From: Burkholderia metallica
Lineage (GTDB): Bacteria; Pseudomonadota; Gammaproteobacteria; Burkholderiales; Burkholderiaceae
Length of the DNA: 64,000 nucleotides
Assembly: GCF_902832845.1 (NCBI RefSeq)
Contig: NZ_CADFDB010000003.1
Coordinates: 124,001-188,000, forward strand
Reading direction: 5' to 3'
The position numbers and the translations under genes were made by a program. Of the stretch, positions 1 to 7,749 are shown in pieces. Positions within the stretch are counted from its first letter, which is position 1; the number at the start of each line of letters is the position of its first letter. The notes under the pieces were generated by a model, which had not been told where the DNA came from, did not search any database, and saw only the letters and a program-made list of their open reading frames with translations.

Positions 1-74
1 GACGGCCCTTTCGCGGCCGCGCCGTCATTCCTGAGATACTGGCGGTTGCTTCGTTTTCGCTTACGCCCGCTGCC

Positions 75-1004
75 ATGTCCGTTCCCGATACTCCCCGCCT
101 CGGCTTCATCGGCGCCGGCCGTCTCGCGCGCTGCGTCGCGCAGCGCTTCGCGCAGGCCGGCTTTCCGGTCGTCGCGATCGCGAGCCGCACGCCCGCGTCG
201 GCCACGACCCTCGCCGCGCGCATCGACGGCTGCCGGGCGGTCGACACGCCGCAGCAGGTCGTCGACGCCGCCGACCTGATCTTCCTGACGGTACCCGACG
301 ACCATCTCGCGTCGACCGCCGCGGCGCTGCACTTCGATCCTTCGCGCGCCGCGCAGCAGGCGATCGTTCATTGCAGCGGCGCGTCGGCGGTCGCGCTGCT
401 CGATCCGGCGAAACGGCAACGCGCGGCCACCGGCGGCTTCCATCCGCTCTACCTGTTCGGCGGCACCGATGCCGACCTCGCCCGCATCGACGGCTGCTCG
501 GTCACAATCGAAGCCGACGGCGCATTGCACGCCACGCTGATGCGACTTGCTGCCGCACTCGGCTGCCATCCGCTGTCGATTCCGGCCGGCGGCCGGATGC
601 TCTATCACGCGGCCGCGCACTACGCGGCGAGCTTCGCGCTGTGCGGGCTGGCGGAAGCGGTCGAACTGTGGCGCGGCCTCGGTTTCGACGAGGACGCCGC
701 ACTGCGCGCGCTGCTGCCGATGCTGGCCGGCACGATCGAGACCGCCCGCGACAAGGGGCTCGCGAACGCGCTCTCAGGCCCGGTGTCGCGCGGCGACACG
801 GGCATCGTCGAGCGCCAGCTCGCGCTGCTCGAGGCGCGCGGCGGCGATCACGCGACGCTGTACGCGCTGCTGACGCGCCGCGCGGTCGCGCTCGCCGCGC
901 AGCGCGCCACGCCGCCGGCGACGCTGCCGGCGCTCGCCGAAGCCGTCGAAACGTCGCTCGCGCGCACGGCCGTGCCCCCCTCCCCGTCGCGAGACGAGGC
1001 GTGA
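75..1004 (+). CDS. DUF2520 NADP-binding dehydrogenase-like protein
   Basis: A 309-residue protein with an N-terminal Rossmann fold: the dinucleotide motif GFIGAGRLA is at residues 10-18. The second half carries marks of the DUF2520 family: GGFHPLYLF at about 120-128 and ALSGPVSRGD at about 232-241. The fold is that of pyrroline-5-carboxylate reductase and related NADP-dependent dehydrogenases, with an all-helical C-terminal domain. The substrate is not known for this family. It is cytosolic, with no signal peptide or membrane segment. The ATG at 75 gives a complete N-terminus just before the dinucleotide motif. It is followed after about 70 bp by the yggT-like gene on the same strand, a possible short operon. 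Confidence 0.85.
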   Translation: MSVPDTPRLGFIGAGRLARCVAQRFAQAGFPVVAIASRTPASATTLAARIDGCRAVDTPQQVVDAADLIFLTVPDDHLASTAAALHFDPSRAAQQAIVHCSGASAVALLDPAKRQRAATGGFHPLYLFGGTDADLARIDGCSVTIEADGALHATLMRLAAALGCHPLSIPAGGRMLYHAAAHYAASFALCGLAEAVELWRGLGFDEDAALRALLPMLAGTIETARDKGLANALSGPVSRGDTGIVERQLALLEARGGDHATLYALLTRRAVALAAQRATPPATLPALAEAVETSLARTAVPPSPSRDEA

Positions 1005-1071
1005 TAAGGTGTCGGCCGATGCGCCGCCATCCGGCGTTGGCGGCCGCACGCTACTGACCGTATAAAAAAGG

Positions 1072-1644
1072 ATGCCAACGATGTTCGGCGAGATCGCCCG
1101 TTTTCTGCTCAATACCATCTTCACGCTGTTCGGCGCCGCGCTGATCCTGCGCGTCTGGATGCAGGCCGTCCGCGTGCCGCCGTACAACCCCGTCACGCAG
1201 GCCGTGCTGCAGGCGACCAACTGGCTCGTGCTGCCGCTGCGCCGCGTGATCGCGGGCGTGCGCGGCATCGACTGGGCCAGCGTCGTCGCCGCGCTGCTCA
1301 CCGCGCTCGTCTACGTCGTACTGATGGTCGTGATGGCCGGCTTCGATCCGGCCGCGGTGATCGCGACGCTCGTCGTGGTCGCGCTGCTCACCGTCGTGAA
1401 GTGGGCGCTCAATCTCGTGATCTGGATGACGATCCTGATGGCGCTGCTGTCGTGGCTCAATCCGCGCTCGCCGGCCATGCCGATCCTCTACCAGCTCACC
1501 GCACCGTTCCTGAACCCGCTGCGCCGCGTCATCCCGAATCTCGGCGGCATCGACCTGTCGCCGATCCTGCTGTTCGTGATCGTCCAGGTGCTGCTGATGA
1601 TCGTCACGCGCGCGGCCGTGTCGCTGACGATGTTCGGCATCTGA
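1072..1644 (+). CDS. YggT family integral membrane protein
   Basis: A 190-residue hydrophobic protein with two similar halves, each containing a pair of membrane segments, which is the usual two-repeat YggT architecture. The tell-tale stretches are the segment before WLVLPLRRVI in the first half and the matching FLNPLRRVIP in the second half. The biochemical role is unknown; the family is widespread in inner membranes and has been linked to osmotic tolerance and cell-envelope processes. GGATGCCAACG lies just before the ATG. It is convergent with the DUF190 gene, whose end lies 12 bp downstream. Confidence 0.88.
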   Translation: MPTMFGEIARFLLNTIFTLFGAALILRVWMQAVRVPPYNPVTQAVLQATNWLVLPLRRVIAGVRGIDWASVVAALLTALVYVVLMVVMAGFDPAAVIATLVVVALLTVVKWALNLVIWMTILMALLSWLNPRSPAMPILYQLTAPFLNPLRRVIPNLGGIDLSPILLFVIVQVLLMIVTRAAVSLTMFGI

Positions 1645-1656
1645 CGCAGCCGCACC

Positions 1657-2010
1657 CTACGCCGCCGGCCCTTGCGCCGGCGGTGCCGCGCCAAGCGTGT
1701 CGATCACGCCGAAGTGCGCGGGCATCATCGCGTAGCACACGCGCACCTTCTCGTGCGACAGCCGCTCGAGCAAGCGCTGCGCCTCGTCCTCGGTGACGAT
1801 GAATTCGACCTCGATCGCGAGCGACCCCTGCAGTTCGAAGAAGCGGTCCTCGTGCAGCACGCGGTGCTGACCGAAACCGGCCATCGCGCGAAACGCGGAC
1901 CCGCCCGCGACGCCCATCCGGTTCGCCTCCTCCAGCAGCCATTCCCACAGCGGCTTCCAGTGCAGCCGGTGCCGCTCGTGCACGTAGAAGCGCAAGAAGA
2001 CCTTGTCCAT
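1657..2010 (-). CDS. DUF190 domain protein
   Basis: A 117-residue protein beginning MDKVFLRFYVHER. The DUF190 fold is PII-like (ferredoxin-like), and the central part with FFELQGSLAIEVEF and the helix TEDEAQRLLERL fits. Family members are often coded beside crcB fluoride exporters, as here: crcB ends 23 bp upstream on the same strand, so the two are very likely co-transcribed. A regulatory or auxiliary role for the exporter is inferred from that linkage only. The start was chosen at the ATG giving the conserved N-terminus; longer in-frame extensions are simply crcB in another frame. Confidence 0.85.
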   Translation of the reverse strand: MDKVFLRFYVHERHRLHWKPLWEWLLEEANRMGVAGGSAFRAMAGFGQHRVLHEDRFFELQGSLAIEVEFIVTEDEAQRLLERLSHEKVRVCYAMMPAHFGVIDTLGAAPPAQGPAA

Positions 2011-2033
2011 CGCTCCCTCCGATGGCGGCGCGC

Positions 2034-2420
2034 TCAGGCCGCCGCGAGCCACGCGCGCGCGGTCCACATGCCGAGCGCCGTCAGCGCGAACGATCCAGTC
2101 AAGTGTAGGGCAGCCACCGCAAACGCCCATCCGAATTCGCCCTGCAGCGCATGCGTCATCACTTCGACCGAATAGGTCGAGAACGTCGTGAGGCCGCCGA
2201 GAAAGCCCGTGATCACGAACAGCCGCCACTCGGGCGGCAGGCCTACGCGCATCGTGAACACGACGGCGGCGATGCCGATCACGTAGGCACCGATCAGGTT
2301 CGCGGCGAGCGTGCCGAGCGGCACGGCAGGAAAGAACGGGTTGAGCGCGAGGCTCAGGAACCAGCGCAGCAACGCGCCGAGGCCGGCGCCGACGAAGATC
2401 GCGACGATCGAATAGAACAA
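2034..2420 (-). CDS. crcB: CrcB/FluC fluoride ion channel
   Basis: A 128-residue, four-helix inner-membrane protein that works as a dual-topology dimer to expel fluoride. Family motifs are present: [10 protein letters not shown] near the N-terminus, the Asn-containing NLIGAYVIG in helix 2, and [15 protein letters not shown] in helix 3, which contains the helix break and the central sodium-coordinating region. The length is normal for the family. The DUF190 gene follows on the same strand. I looked for a crcB-type fluoride riboswitch in the 200 bp upstream and did not recognise its conserved core, so regulation is unknown. Confidence 0.95.
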   Translation of the reverse strand: MFYSIVAIFVGAGLGALLRWFLSLALNPFFPAVPLGTLAANLIGAYVIGIAAVVFTMRVGLPPEWRLFVITGFLGGLTTFSTYSVEVMTHALQGEFGWAFAVAALHLTGSFALTALGMWTARAWLAAA

Positions 2421-2620
2421 GGGCGCTCCCGGTCGATGATTCGGCTGAAATCAGCCGCCGCCCCGCGGCTTGGCGGGGCCGTGTCCGTGTCCTCCGTCCG
2501 GACGCGCGTGGTGCGTTCGCGGCGGCACTGGGTGAACTGTATGCGGATTCGCCACGCGCCCGCAACGACGTCGGGCGGCTGGACGGCGGGGCGTTCGGGT
2601 CGTCTCGCCCGCCGGCGGGC

Positions 2621-3493
2621 TCACGCGCGTTGCCAGGCTGCGTCGAGCACCTTCAGCGTCGCCAGCGCACCGCCCTTCAAGCCGATCACGTCCGCCCGGC
2701 GCGCATGCGCTTCGCGCGCGTTGATGCGGATCACGTCGACGCCGAGCCGCTCGCCCAGCAGCCGCACGGTCGGGATGGCGGTACCCGCGCCGATTTCGAC
2801 CACGACGACGCGCCCGGCCCGCGCGATCCAGTCTTCCAGCGCACGCTCCTGCGCGTCGTAGCGCGCACCGAGCCAGCCGCTGTCGCCGAACATCAGGATG
2901 TTCGGCCGGGCAAGGCCGCCGCAGTGCGGACAGCGCGGCATGTCGCCGACGAGGCGACACGTGGCTTCGTCGACTTCCGGCGCGAACGACGCCGCATCCC
3001 ACGTGTCGTCCGAACACGGGCGCAGGCACTGCATCGCGTGGATCGACCCGTGGATCTCGACGATCCGCGCCGGATCGAAACCGGCTTTCTGGAACTGGCC
3101 GTCGACGTTGCTCGTCAGCACGAAGCCGCCGTTCGGCATCGCGTCGATCCAGCGGCGCAGGATTGCGAAGCCCGCATGCGGCACCGTCGCACGATAGAGC
3201 GCGAGACGATGCCCGTAGAAGCCCCACGCGAGCGGCGCGCGCGCACGGAACGCGTGCGGCGACGCGATCTCGTGGAATTCGAAACGCTCGTGGCGCAGCG
3301 CCGGATACGCGCGCCAGAATCCGTCCGTGCCGCGAAAATCGGGCAGCCCGGAATCGACACCGATACCGGCGCCGGCGGTCACGAGCAACGCGTCGGCGCG
3401 CGCGAGCGCGGCAACGGCGGAGGCGACGAGCTCGGGGGGCAGGTGCGCGCTGGTGGCGTCAGCGTCGGAGTTGGCGGAGTCGGGAAACGGCAT
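2621..3493 (-). CDS. Sir2-family NAD-dependent protein deacylase (sirtuin)
   Basis: A 290-residue sirtuin. It removes acyl groups from protein lysines using NAD and gives nicotinamide and O-acyl-ADP-ribose, in the cytosol. Visible elements: the NAD loop GAGIGVDSGLPDFRG (residues 41-55), TSNVDGQFQKAGF (127-139), the catalytic His148 in EIHGS, and four zinc-binding cysteines at 156, 160, 188 and 191. The usual GAGxS has Gly in place of Ser, a variant found in one bacterial subgroup, so the preferred acyl group should not be assumed. It stands alone; the neighbours give no substrate hint. Confidence 0.92.
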   Translation of the reverse strand: MPFPDSANSDADATSAHLPPELVASAVAALARADALLVTAGAGIGVDSGLPDFRGTDGFWRAYPALRHERFEFHEIASPHAFRARAPLAWGFYGHRLALYRATVPHAGFAILRRWIDAMPNGGFVLTSNVDGQFQKAGFDPARIVEIHGSIHAMQCLRPCSDDTWDAASFAPEVDEATCRLVGDMPRCPHCGGLARPNILMFGDSGWLGARYDAQERALEDWIARAGRVVVVEIGAGTAIPTVRLLGERLGVDVIRINAREAHARRADVIGLKGGALATLKVLDAAWQRA

Positions 3494-3675
3494 GATGGGG
3501 CGGAGGTAGCGTCGAACGAAGCGCGGGAATCGTCGCGATCATACGCCGGTTCGCGCGCAGCGCGGCGTGCGCGATGCGACGCCATGACGCGATGCTTGCC
3601 TCGCCTCGAATAGTGCGGCCGCCGACACGAAACGAGGCACCGCCGGCCGTCTCAAGGCCCCCCCTCGCGGCCTGT

Positions 3676-4056
3676 TCAGTGATCCGAATCGTCCTGCACG
3701 ACCGGAATCTCGTCGACCGAGAAATAGACCGTCTTGCCGAGCCGCCGCGCAAGCGTGACATCCGCGTCGGCCCCGCGCGACGCACCGTCGATCCGCCACA
3801 CCGCATCGCAACGACGCAGCAGCCGGTGCGCGGCCGGATACAGGAACGCTTCGCTGATCGCATCGCCGACCTGTCGCGACCCGGCCGCGACGGCGAGCGG
3901 CAGCGACACCCACTCACCGATCATCGGCACGTGCCCGCGGCGATACACGGCGAGCGCCGCCGCCTCCAGCCGGTGCAGGTTCGCGGCGATGCGCGCGGGG
4001 TCGCCGTCCGTGCCGCTGCGATAAGGGCCGGCGACCAGCACGAGCAGCGGCGTCAT
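3676..4056 (-). CDS. DUF4406 / nucleoside 2-deoxyribosyltransferase-like protein
   Basis: A 126-residue protein with the N-terminal beta strand and loop LVLVAGPYRSG typical of DUF4406, a member of the nucleoside 2-deoxyribosyltransferase-like fold. The acidic end of the fold (CDAVWRIDGASRGADADV) is also recognisable. No substrate can be named. Its ATG overlaps the stop of nudK (ATGA-type overlap at 4053-4056), so the two are translated from one message, suggesting a shared role in nucleotide or nucleotide-sugar clean-up. The overlap also fixes the start, which would otherwise be ambiguous. Confidence 0.75.
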   Translation of the reverse strand: MTPLLVLVAGPYRSGTDGDPARIAANLHRLEAAALAVYRRGHVPMIGEWVSLPLAVAAGSRQVGDAISEAFLYPAAHRLLRRCDAVWRIDGASRGADADVTLARRLGKTVYFSVDEIPVVQDDSDH

Positions 4057-4652
4057 GCCGTGCGCACGTCGGCGGTTTCCCGCAGCGCGACGTACTGGAG
4101 CAGCATGATCGTCTTCGCATCGACGATCTCGCCGCGCTCGGTCGCGTCCAGCGCCGCCTGCAGCGGCATCTCGACGACCTCGAGATCCTCGCCCTCTTCC
4201 GCGACGCCGCCGCCATCGCCGGCGCGCAGCGACGCATCGTATTCGCCGACGAAGAAATGCAGCTTCTCCGTCACCGAGCCCGGGCTCATGAACGCTTCGA
4301 ACACCTTGCGCACGCCACGCACGCGATAGCCGGTCTCCTCTTCGGCCTCGGCGCGGATCCGCACTTCGGGCGTCGCGTCGTCGAGCAGGCCGGCCGCGGT
4401 CTCGAGCAGCATGCCGTCGTGCCCGCTGACGAATGCCGGCATCCGGAACTGGCGCGTCAGCAGCACGTCGCCCGTATCGGCATGACGCAGCAGGATCGTC
4501 GCGCCGTTGCCGCGATCGTAAGTCTCCCGGCTCAGGCGCTGCCACGTCCCGTCGCGACGCAGGAAATCGAACGTCACCTTCTTCAGCACATACCAGTCAT
4601 CGGACAGCACCGTCGTATCGACGATGCGGACCCGGTCGCGTGTTGCAGCCAT
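4053..4652 (-). CDS. nudK: NudK-like GDP-mannose/ADP-ribose Nudix pyrophosphatase
   Basis: A 199-residue Nudix hydrolase that follows E. coli NudK along its length: SDDWYVLKKVTFDF, YDRGNGATILL, a Nudix box from Gly88 to Tyr109, and SPGSVTEKLHFFVGEY. NudK hydrolyses GDP-mannose and related nucleoside diphosphate sugars to NMP and sugar phosphate. The metal-binding glutamates of the box are E102, E105 and E106; the usual Arg of the REUxEE motif is Ala101, so the box is slightly non-canonical. It is first of a two-gene operon with the DUF4406 gene and divergent from the DeoR-type regulator 81 bp away, which may control both. Confidence 0.88.
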   Translation of the reverse strand: MAATRDRVRIVDTTVLSDDWYVLKKVTFDFLRRDGTWQRLSRETYDRGNGATILLRHADTGDVLLTRQFRMPAFVSGHDGMLLETAAGLLDDATPEVRIRAEAEEETGYRVRGVRKVFEAFMSPGSVTEKLHFFVGEYDASLRAGDGGGVAEEGEDLEVVEMPLQAALDATERGEIVDAKTIMLLQYVALRETADVRTA

Positions 4653-4698
4653 TCCGGCCTCCCGTTCGACAAAAGACGGGGCCCATGGTAACGTGCAT

Positions 4699-4729
4699 AT
4701 TCGTGCAACTTCAAGAACATTCGTGCAAC
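4699..4729. promoter_or_regulatory. Direct repeat ATTCGTGCAAC x2, candidate operator
   Basis: Two exact copies of ATTCGTGCAAC at 4699-4709 and 4719-4729, exactly 20 bp apart start to start (about two helical turns). They lie in the 81-bp spacer between nudK and the DeoR-type regulator, the second ending 5 bp before the regulator's ATG. Their position and phasing suggest the operator bound by that regulator. This is inference. Confidence 0.4.
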
Positions 4730-4733
4730 CGCG

Positions 4734-5489
4734 ATGCTGACGACACAACGCAAGAAAGCGATCCTCGACGCACTCGCGCGCGACGGCCAGGTACTGGCGG
4801 TCGAGTTGAGCGCGCAATTCGGCGTATCCGAAGACACGGTCCGCCGCGACCTGCGCGAGCTCGCGGCCGAAGGCCTGCTGCAGCGCGTGCATGGCGGCGC
4901 GCTGCCGGCGTCGCCGGCCGTTGCGCCGTTCGCGCAGCGCGAGGCGCTCGAGACGGCCGAAAAACGGCGCATCGCGCGGCGCGCCGCGGCGATGATCGCG
5001 CCCGGACAGGTGGCGATCGTCGACGGCGGCACGACTTCGGCGCTGCTCGTCAGCCAGTTGCCGGCCGATCTGCGCGCGACGATCGTCACGCACAGCCCGA
5101 GCGTCGCGGTCGCACTCGCCGCGCATCCGTCGATCGACGTGATCCTGATCGGCGGGCGGCTCTACAAGCATTCGATCGTCGCCGTCGGCGCGGCGGCGAT
5201 GGAGGGCATCGCGCGCATCCATGCGGACCTCTACTTCATGGGCGTCACGGGCGTGCATCCGGTCGCGGGGCTCAGCACCGGCGATTTCGAGGAAGCGGCG
5301 ATCAAGCGCGCGCTGGCCGAACGCGCTGCCGAAACGGTCGTGCTCGCGTCGCAGTCGAAGCTGCGCGCGGCATCGCAGTTCGTGATCGGCGAAATCACGC
5401 TGGCGCATACCGTGGTGGTCGAAAAGGAAACCGCCGCCGAATTGACGACGCCGATCGAGGCCGCGGGGGTGACGATCGTGCGCGCGTAG
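4734..5489 (+). CDS. DeoR/GlpR-family transcriptional regulator
   Basis: A 251-residue repressor-type regulator. Residues 1-57 are the DeoR winged helix, with the family signature around DTVRRDLRELAAEGLLQRVHGGAL. The rest is the ligand-binding DeoRC domain with IVDGGTTSALL (sugar-phosphate site) and the downstream GVTGVH and STGDFEEAAIK segments. Regulators of this family usually sense phosphorylated sugars or polyols. It is divergent from nudK, and two 11-bp direct repeats precede its start. The target operon cannot be named. A direct role in nudK control is plausible from the shared promoter region only. Confidence 0.88.
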   Translation: MLTTQRKKAILDALARDGQVLAVELSAQFGVSEDTVRRDLRELAAEGLLQRVHGGALPASPAVAPFAQREALETAEKRRIARRAAAMIAPGQVAIVDGGTTSALLVSQLPADLRATIVTHSPSVAVALAAHPSIDVILIGGRLYKHSIVAVGAAAMEGIARIHADLYFMGVTGVHPVAGLSTGDFEEAAIKRALAERAAETVVLASQSKLRAASQFVIGEITLAHTVVVEKETAAELTTPIEAAGVTIVRA

Positions 5490-5669
5490 TGGGGGGTGCG
5501 GCTGCGCTGGACGGGCTGGATCTGTCGGATCTGCGGGCGCGCGATGCCCCGAACACGCTGTAACACCACCGTCGAGCCCACCCGCCTTCATCGCCCCCCC
5601 TGTCAGCGGGCTGACAGTATCCGCTTGCTAACATGGGCACCCGCCCAACCGCCACGCACCGCCCGTCCG

Positions 5670-6281
5670 ATGCCTCCGCCCTCCGCCGCCCCTTCCCCGA
5701 CTCCGCCCGCGGGCGATGCACCGCCGCCCGGCGTCCTCGCGCTGTTCATCGCGTTCTCGCAGATCGGCCTGACCAGCTTCGGCGGCGGGCTCAGCGGCCG
5801 GATGATGCGCGACTTCGTGTACGAGCGACGCTGGCTCGACGAGGAGGCGTTCCTCAACGGCCTCGCGCTGTCGCAGGCGCTGCCGGGCGTCAACGTGAAG
5901 AACCTCGCGATCTGGATCGGCTACCGGCTCGCCGGATGGCGCGGCGCGGTGGCCGGCTTCACCGGCATCATCGCGCCGCCGGCCGTGCTGATCGTGCTGT
6001 TCGGCATCGCGTTCTCGACCCTCACGCGCTTTCCGCTCACGCATGTCGCGCTCGCAGGCGCCGCGGCCGCGGCGATCGGGCTGTCGATCTCGATGGCGAT
6101 CACCGCCGTGCGCCGGCTGCCGCGCCGCGCACTGCCGTTCGCGGTGATGGCGCTGACCTTCGTCTCGGTCGCGGTGCTGCACTGGCCGCTCGTATGGACC
6201 GTGCTGGTCGGCGGCACGCTGAGCGTCGCACTCGAATACCGCCGTGCGGCCGCGACACCGACCGGGAGCGACACGCGATGA
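5670..6281 (+). CDS. chrA1: Chromate transporter, N-terminal-type ChrA subunit
   Basis: A 203-residue membrane protein equal to one half of a classic ChrA (CHR) carrier. Motifs: FSQIGLTSFGGGLSG, the acidic RRWLDEEAFLNGLALSQALPG segment and the NLAIWIGYRLAGWRGA block. Short-chain ChrA proteins occur in pairs and are thought to act together in chromate efflux driven by the proton motive force, though many homologues have unproven substrates. The ATG at 5670 is placed before the Pro/Ala-rich leader; longer starts run through non-coding sequence. Its stop overlaps the start of chrA2 by 4 bp. Confidence 0.88.
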   Translation: MPPPSAAPSPTPPAGDAPPPGVLALFIAFSQIGLTSFGGGLSGRMMRDFVYERRWLDEEAFLNGLALSQALPGVNVKNLAIWIGYRLAGWRGAVAGFTGIIAPPAVLIVLFGIAFSTLTRFPLTHVALAGAAAAAIGLSISMAITAVRRLPRRALPFAVMALTFVSVAVLHWPLVWTVLVGGTLSVALEYRRAAATPTGSDTR

Positions 6282-6817
6282 CTGCGTCGCAGCGCTACGC
6301 CGCGCTGTTCGGCGTGTTCGCGCCGCTGTCGATCGCGACGATCGGCGGCGGACAGGCGATCATCGCCGACATCCAGCGACAGGTCGTCGACGTGCATCAC
6401 TGGATGACCGCCACGCAATTCGTGAACGACTTCGCGATCGCGCGGATGGCGCCGGGCCCCGGCTCGCTGCTGGCGACGTTGATCGGCTGGCAGGTGGCCG
6501 GCTTCTGGGGCGCGGTGATCGCGACGCTCGCGCTGTTCGGCCCGACCGCGTTCCTCATCTACGGCGTCGCGCATCTGTGGCGCCGCCACCAGGGCGCGCG
6601 CTGGCAGATCGCGCTCGAAGCCGGCCTGCGCCCGGTCGCGGCCGGCATGATCCTCGCGTCGGTGTGGGTGTTGCTGCAGGCGCTCGACGGCGGCTGGGCC
6701 GCTCGCGCGATCGCGGTCGCGTCGACGCTGTGCGTGATCTATACGCGCGTTCATGCGCTGCTGCTGATCGCGGTCGGCGCGTTGTTGCTGGTCGGCATGC
6801 ATGCGCTCGGCATGTAG
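6278..6817 (+). CDS. chrA2: Chromate transporter, C-terminal-type ChrA subunit
   Basis: A 179-residue membrane protein, the second short-chain CHR partner. It carries its own CHR signature in altered form: IATIGGGQAIIADIQRQVV, MTATQFVNDFAIARMAPGPG and LATLIGWQVAGFWGA. The ATG lies inside the stop of chrA1 (ATGA), so expression is translationally coupled and the two polypeptides probably form one carrier in opposite membrane orientations. The substrate is chromate by family; transport has not been shown for this pair. Confidence 0.88.
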   Translation: MTASQRYAALFGVFAPLSIATIGGGQAIIADIQRQVVDVHHWMTATQFVNDFAIARMAPGPGSLLATLIGWQVAGFWGAVIATLALFGPTAFLIYGVAHLWRRHQGARWQIALEAGLRPVAAGMILASVWVLLQALDGGWAARAIAVASTLCVIYTRVHALLLIAVGALLLVGMHALGM

Positions 6818-6939
6818 CCGGCACGGAATGTGCGACGGCGATGCGATGCGACAGCGTGGCACGCGCCGGCAACCGCGAACGACGCAGCCGATACCGGTGC
6901 CTTTCACCGCTTGGATGTCCGGCTCGCACGACACCTCGC

Positions 6940-7749
6940 CTACACCCCGCGAAACACCGGCGCGCGGCGCTCCGCAAACGCCCGCAGCCCTTCGTCGAAA
7001 TCCGCGCCGGCGCACGCGTGCCGGCGCAGCTCGGCGATCCGCTCGAACGCGTCGGCCGGCAACGGTCGCGCGTCCTGCAGCACGCGCAACTGCTCCTTCA
7101 CCGCATACACCGCGAGCGGCGCCTTCGCGGCGATCGTGCGTGCGACGTCGAGCGCCGCCTCGTCGACGCCGCCGGCTTCCGCCAGCCGGTTCACGAGCCC
7201 GTGATGCGCGGCGCGCTCCGCATCGAGCGGCTGCGCGCAGAAGAACATCTCCTTCAGCACGTGGATCGGCAGGTTGTCGTAGAAACGCAGCAATCCGCTC
7301 GTCGAATACGGCAGGCCGATGTTCGCCGGCGTCATCGCGAAACGCGCGTCGCGCGACGCGACCACCAGGTCGCAGCTCATCACGAGATCGACCGCCCCGC
7401 CCCACGCGGAACCCGACACCGCCGCGATCACCGCGCCCGGATAGGTCCGCACGCGGCGCAGCGCACGTTCGAGCGGCTTGCCATACGCGAGCGGATCGCG
7501 ATCGTCGGCCAGCTCACGCAGGTCGTGCCCGGCGCTCCACACGTCGCCGCTGCCGTCGTTCGACAGGATCACGACGGGCGGCGGACGGTGCGCGGCCAGC
7601 GTATCGAGTCGCGCGACGAGCGCATCGAGCAACGGTGCGTCGAGTGCATGCCGTCGCGCGGGATTCGCGAACCGCACGCGCGCGATCCGTTGGCCGATCA
7701 TGTCGACCGTGACGTTCGACGCTCGGTCGTGTTTTGTCGTATCGCTCAT
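6940..7749 (-). CDS. Methylmalonyl-CoA decarboxylase-like crotonase (ScpB-like)
   Basis: A 269-residue crotonase-fold enzyme that follows E. coli ScpB (methylmalonyl-CoA decarboxylase) closely: WSAGHDLREL, RDPLAYGKPL, SGSAWGGAVDLVMSCDL, MTPANIGLPYS, HVLKEMFFCA and KAPLAVYAVKEQLRVL. Residues matching the ScpB active site are His75 and Tyr148; a typical enoyl-CoA hydratase Glu pair is not seen. The likely reaction is decarboxylation of (R)- or (S)-methylmalonyl-CoA to propionyl-CoA, in the cytosol. Its start overlaps the end of the CaiB-type gene by 4 bp, so the two form an operon. The function is well supported by similarity, but the true acyl-CoA substrate here is unproven. Confidence 0.78.
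   Translation of the reverse strand: MSDTTKHDRASNVTVDMIGQRIARVRFANPARRHALDAPLLDALVARLDTLAAHRPPPVVILSNDGSGDVWSAGHDLRELADDRDPLAYGKPLERALRRVRTYPGAVIAAVSGSAWGGAVDLVMSCDLVVASRDARFAMTPANIGLPYSTSGLLRFYDNLPIHVLKEMFFCAQPLDAERAAHHGLVNRLAEAGGVDEAALDVARTIAAKAPLAVYAVKEQLRVLQDARPLPADAFERIAELRRHACAGADFDEGLRAFAERRAPVFRGV

Noticed and set aside
1657-2565. A long 302-residue minus-strand reading covering DUF190 and crcB
   Set aside because: The upstream part is crcB read in the wrong frame; only the last 117 residues are the real DUF190 protein.
2421-2620. Fluoride riboswitch upstream of crcB
   Set aside because: I looked for the conserved crcB-motif core on the minus strand and did not find it; the spacer is GC-rich without the expected pseudoknot segments.
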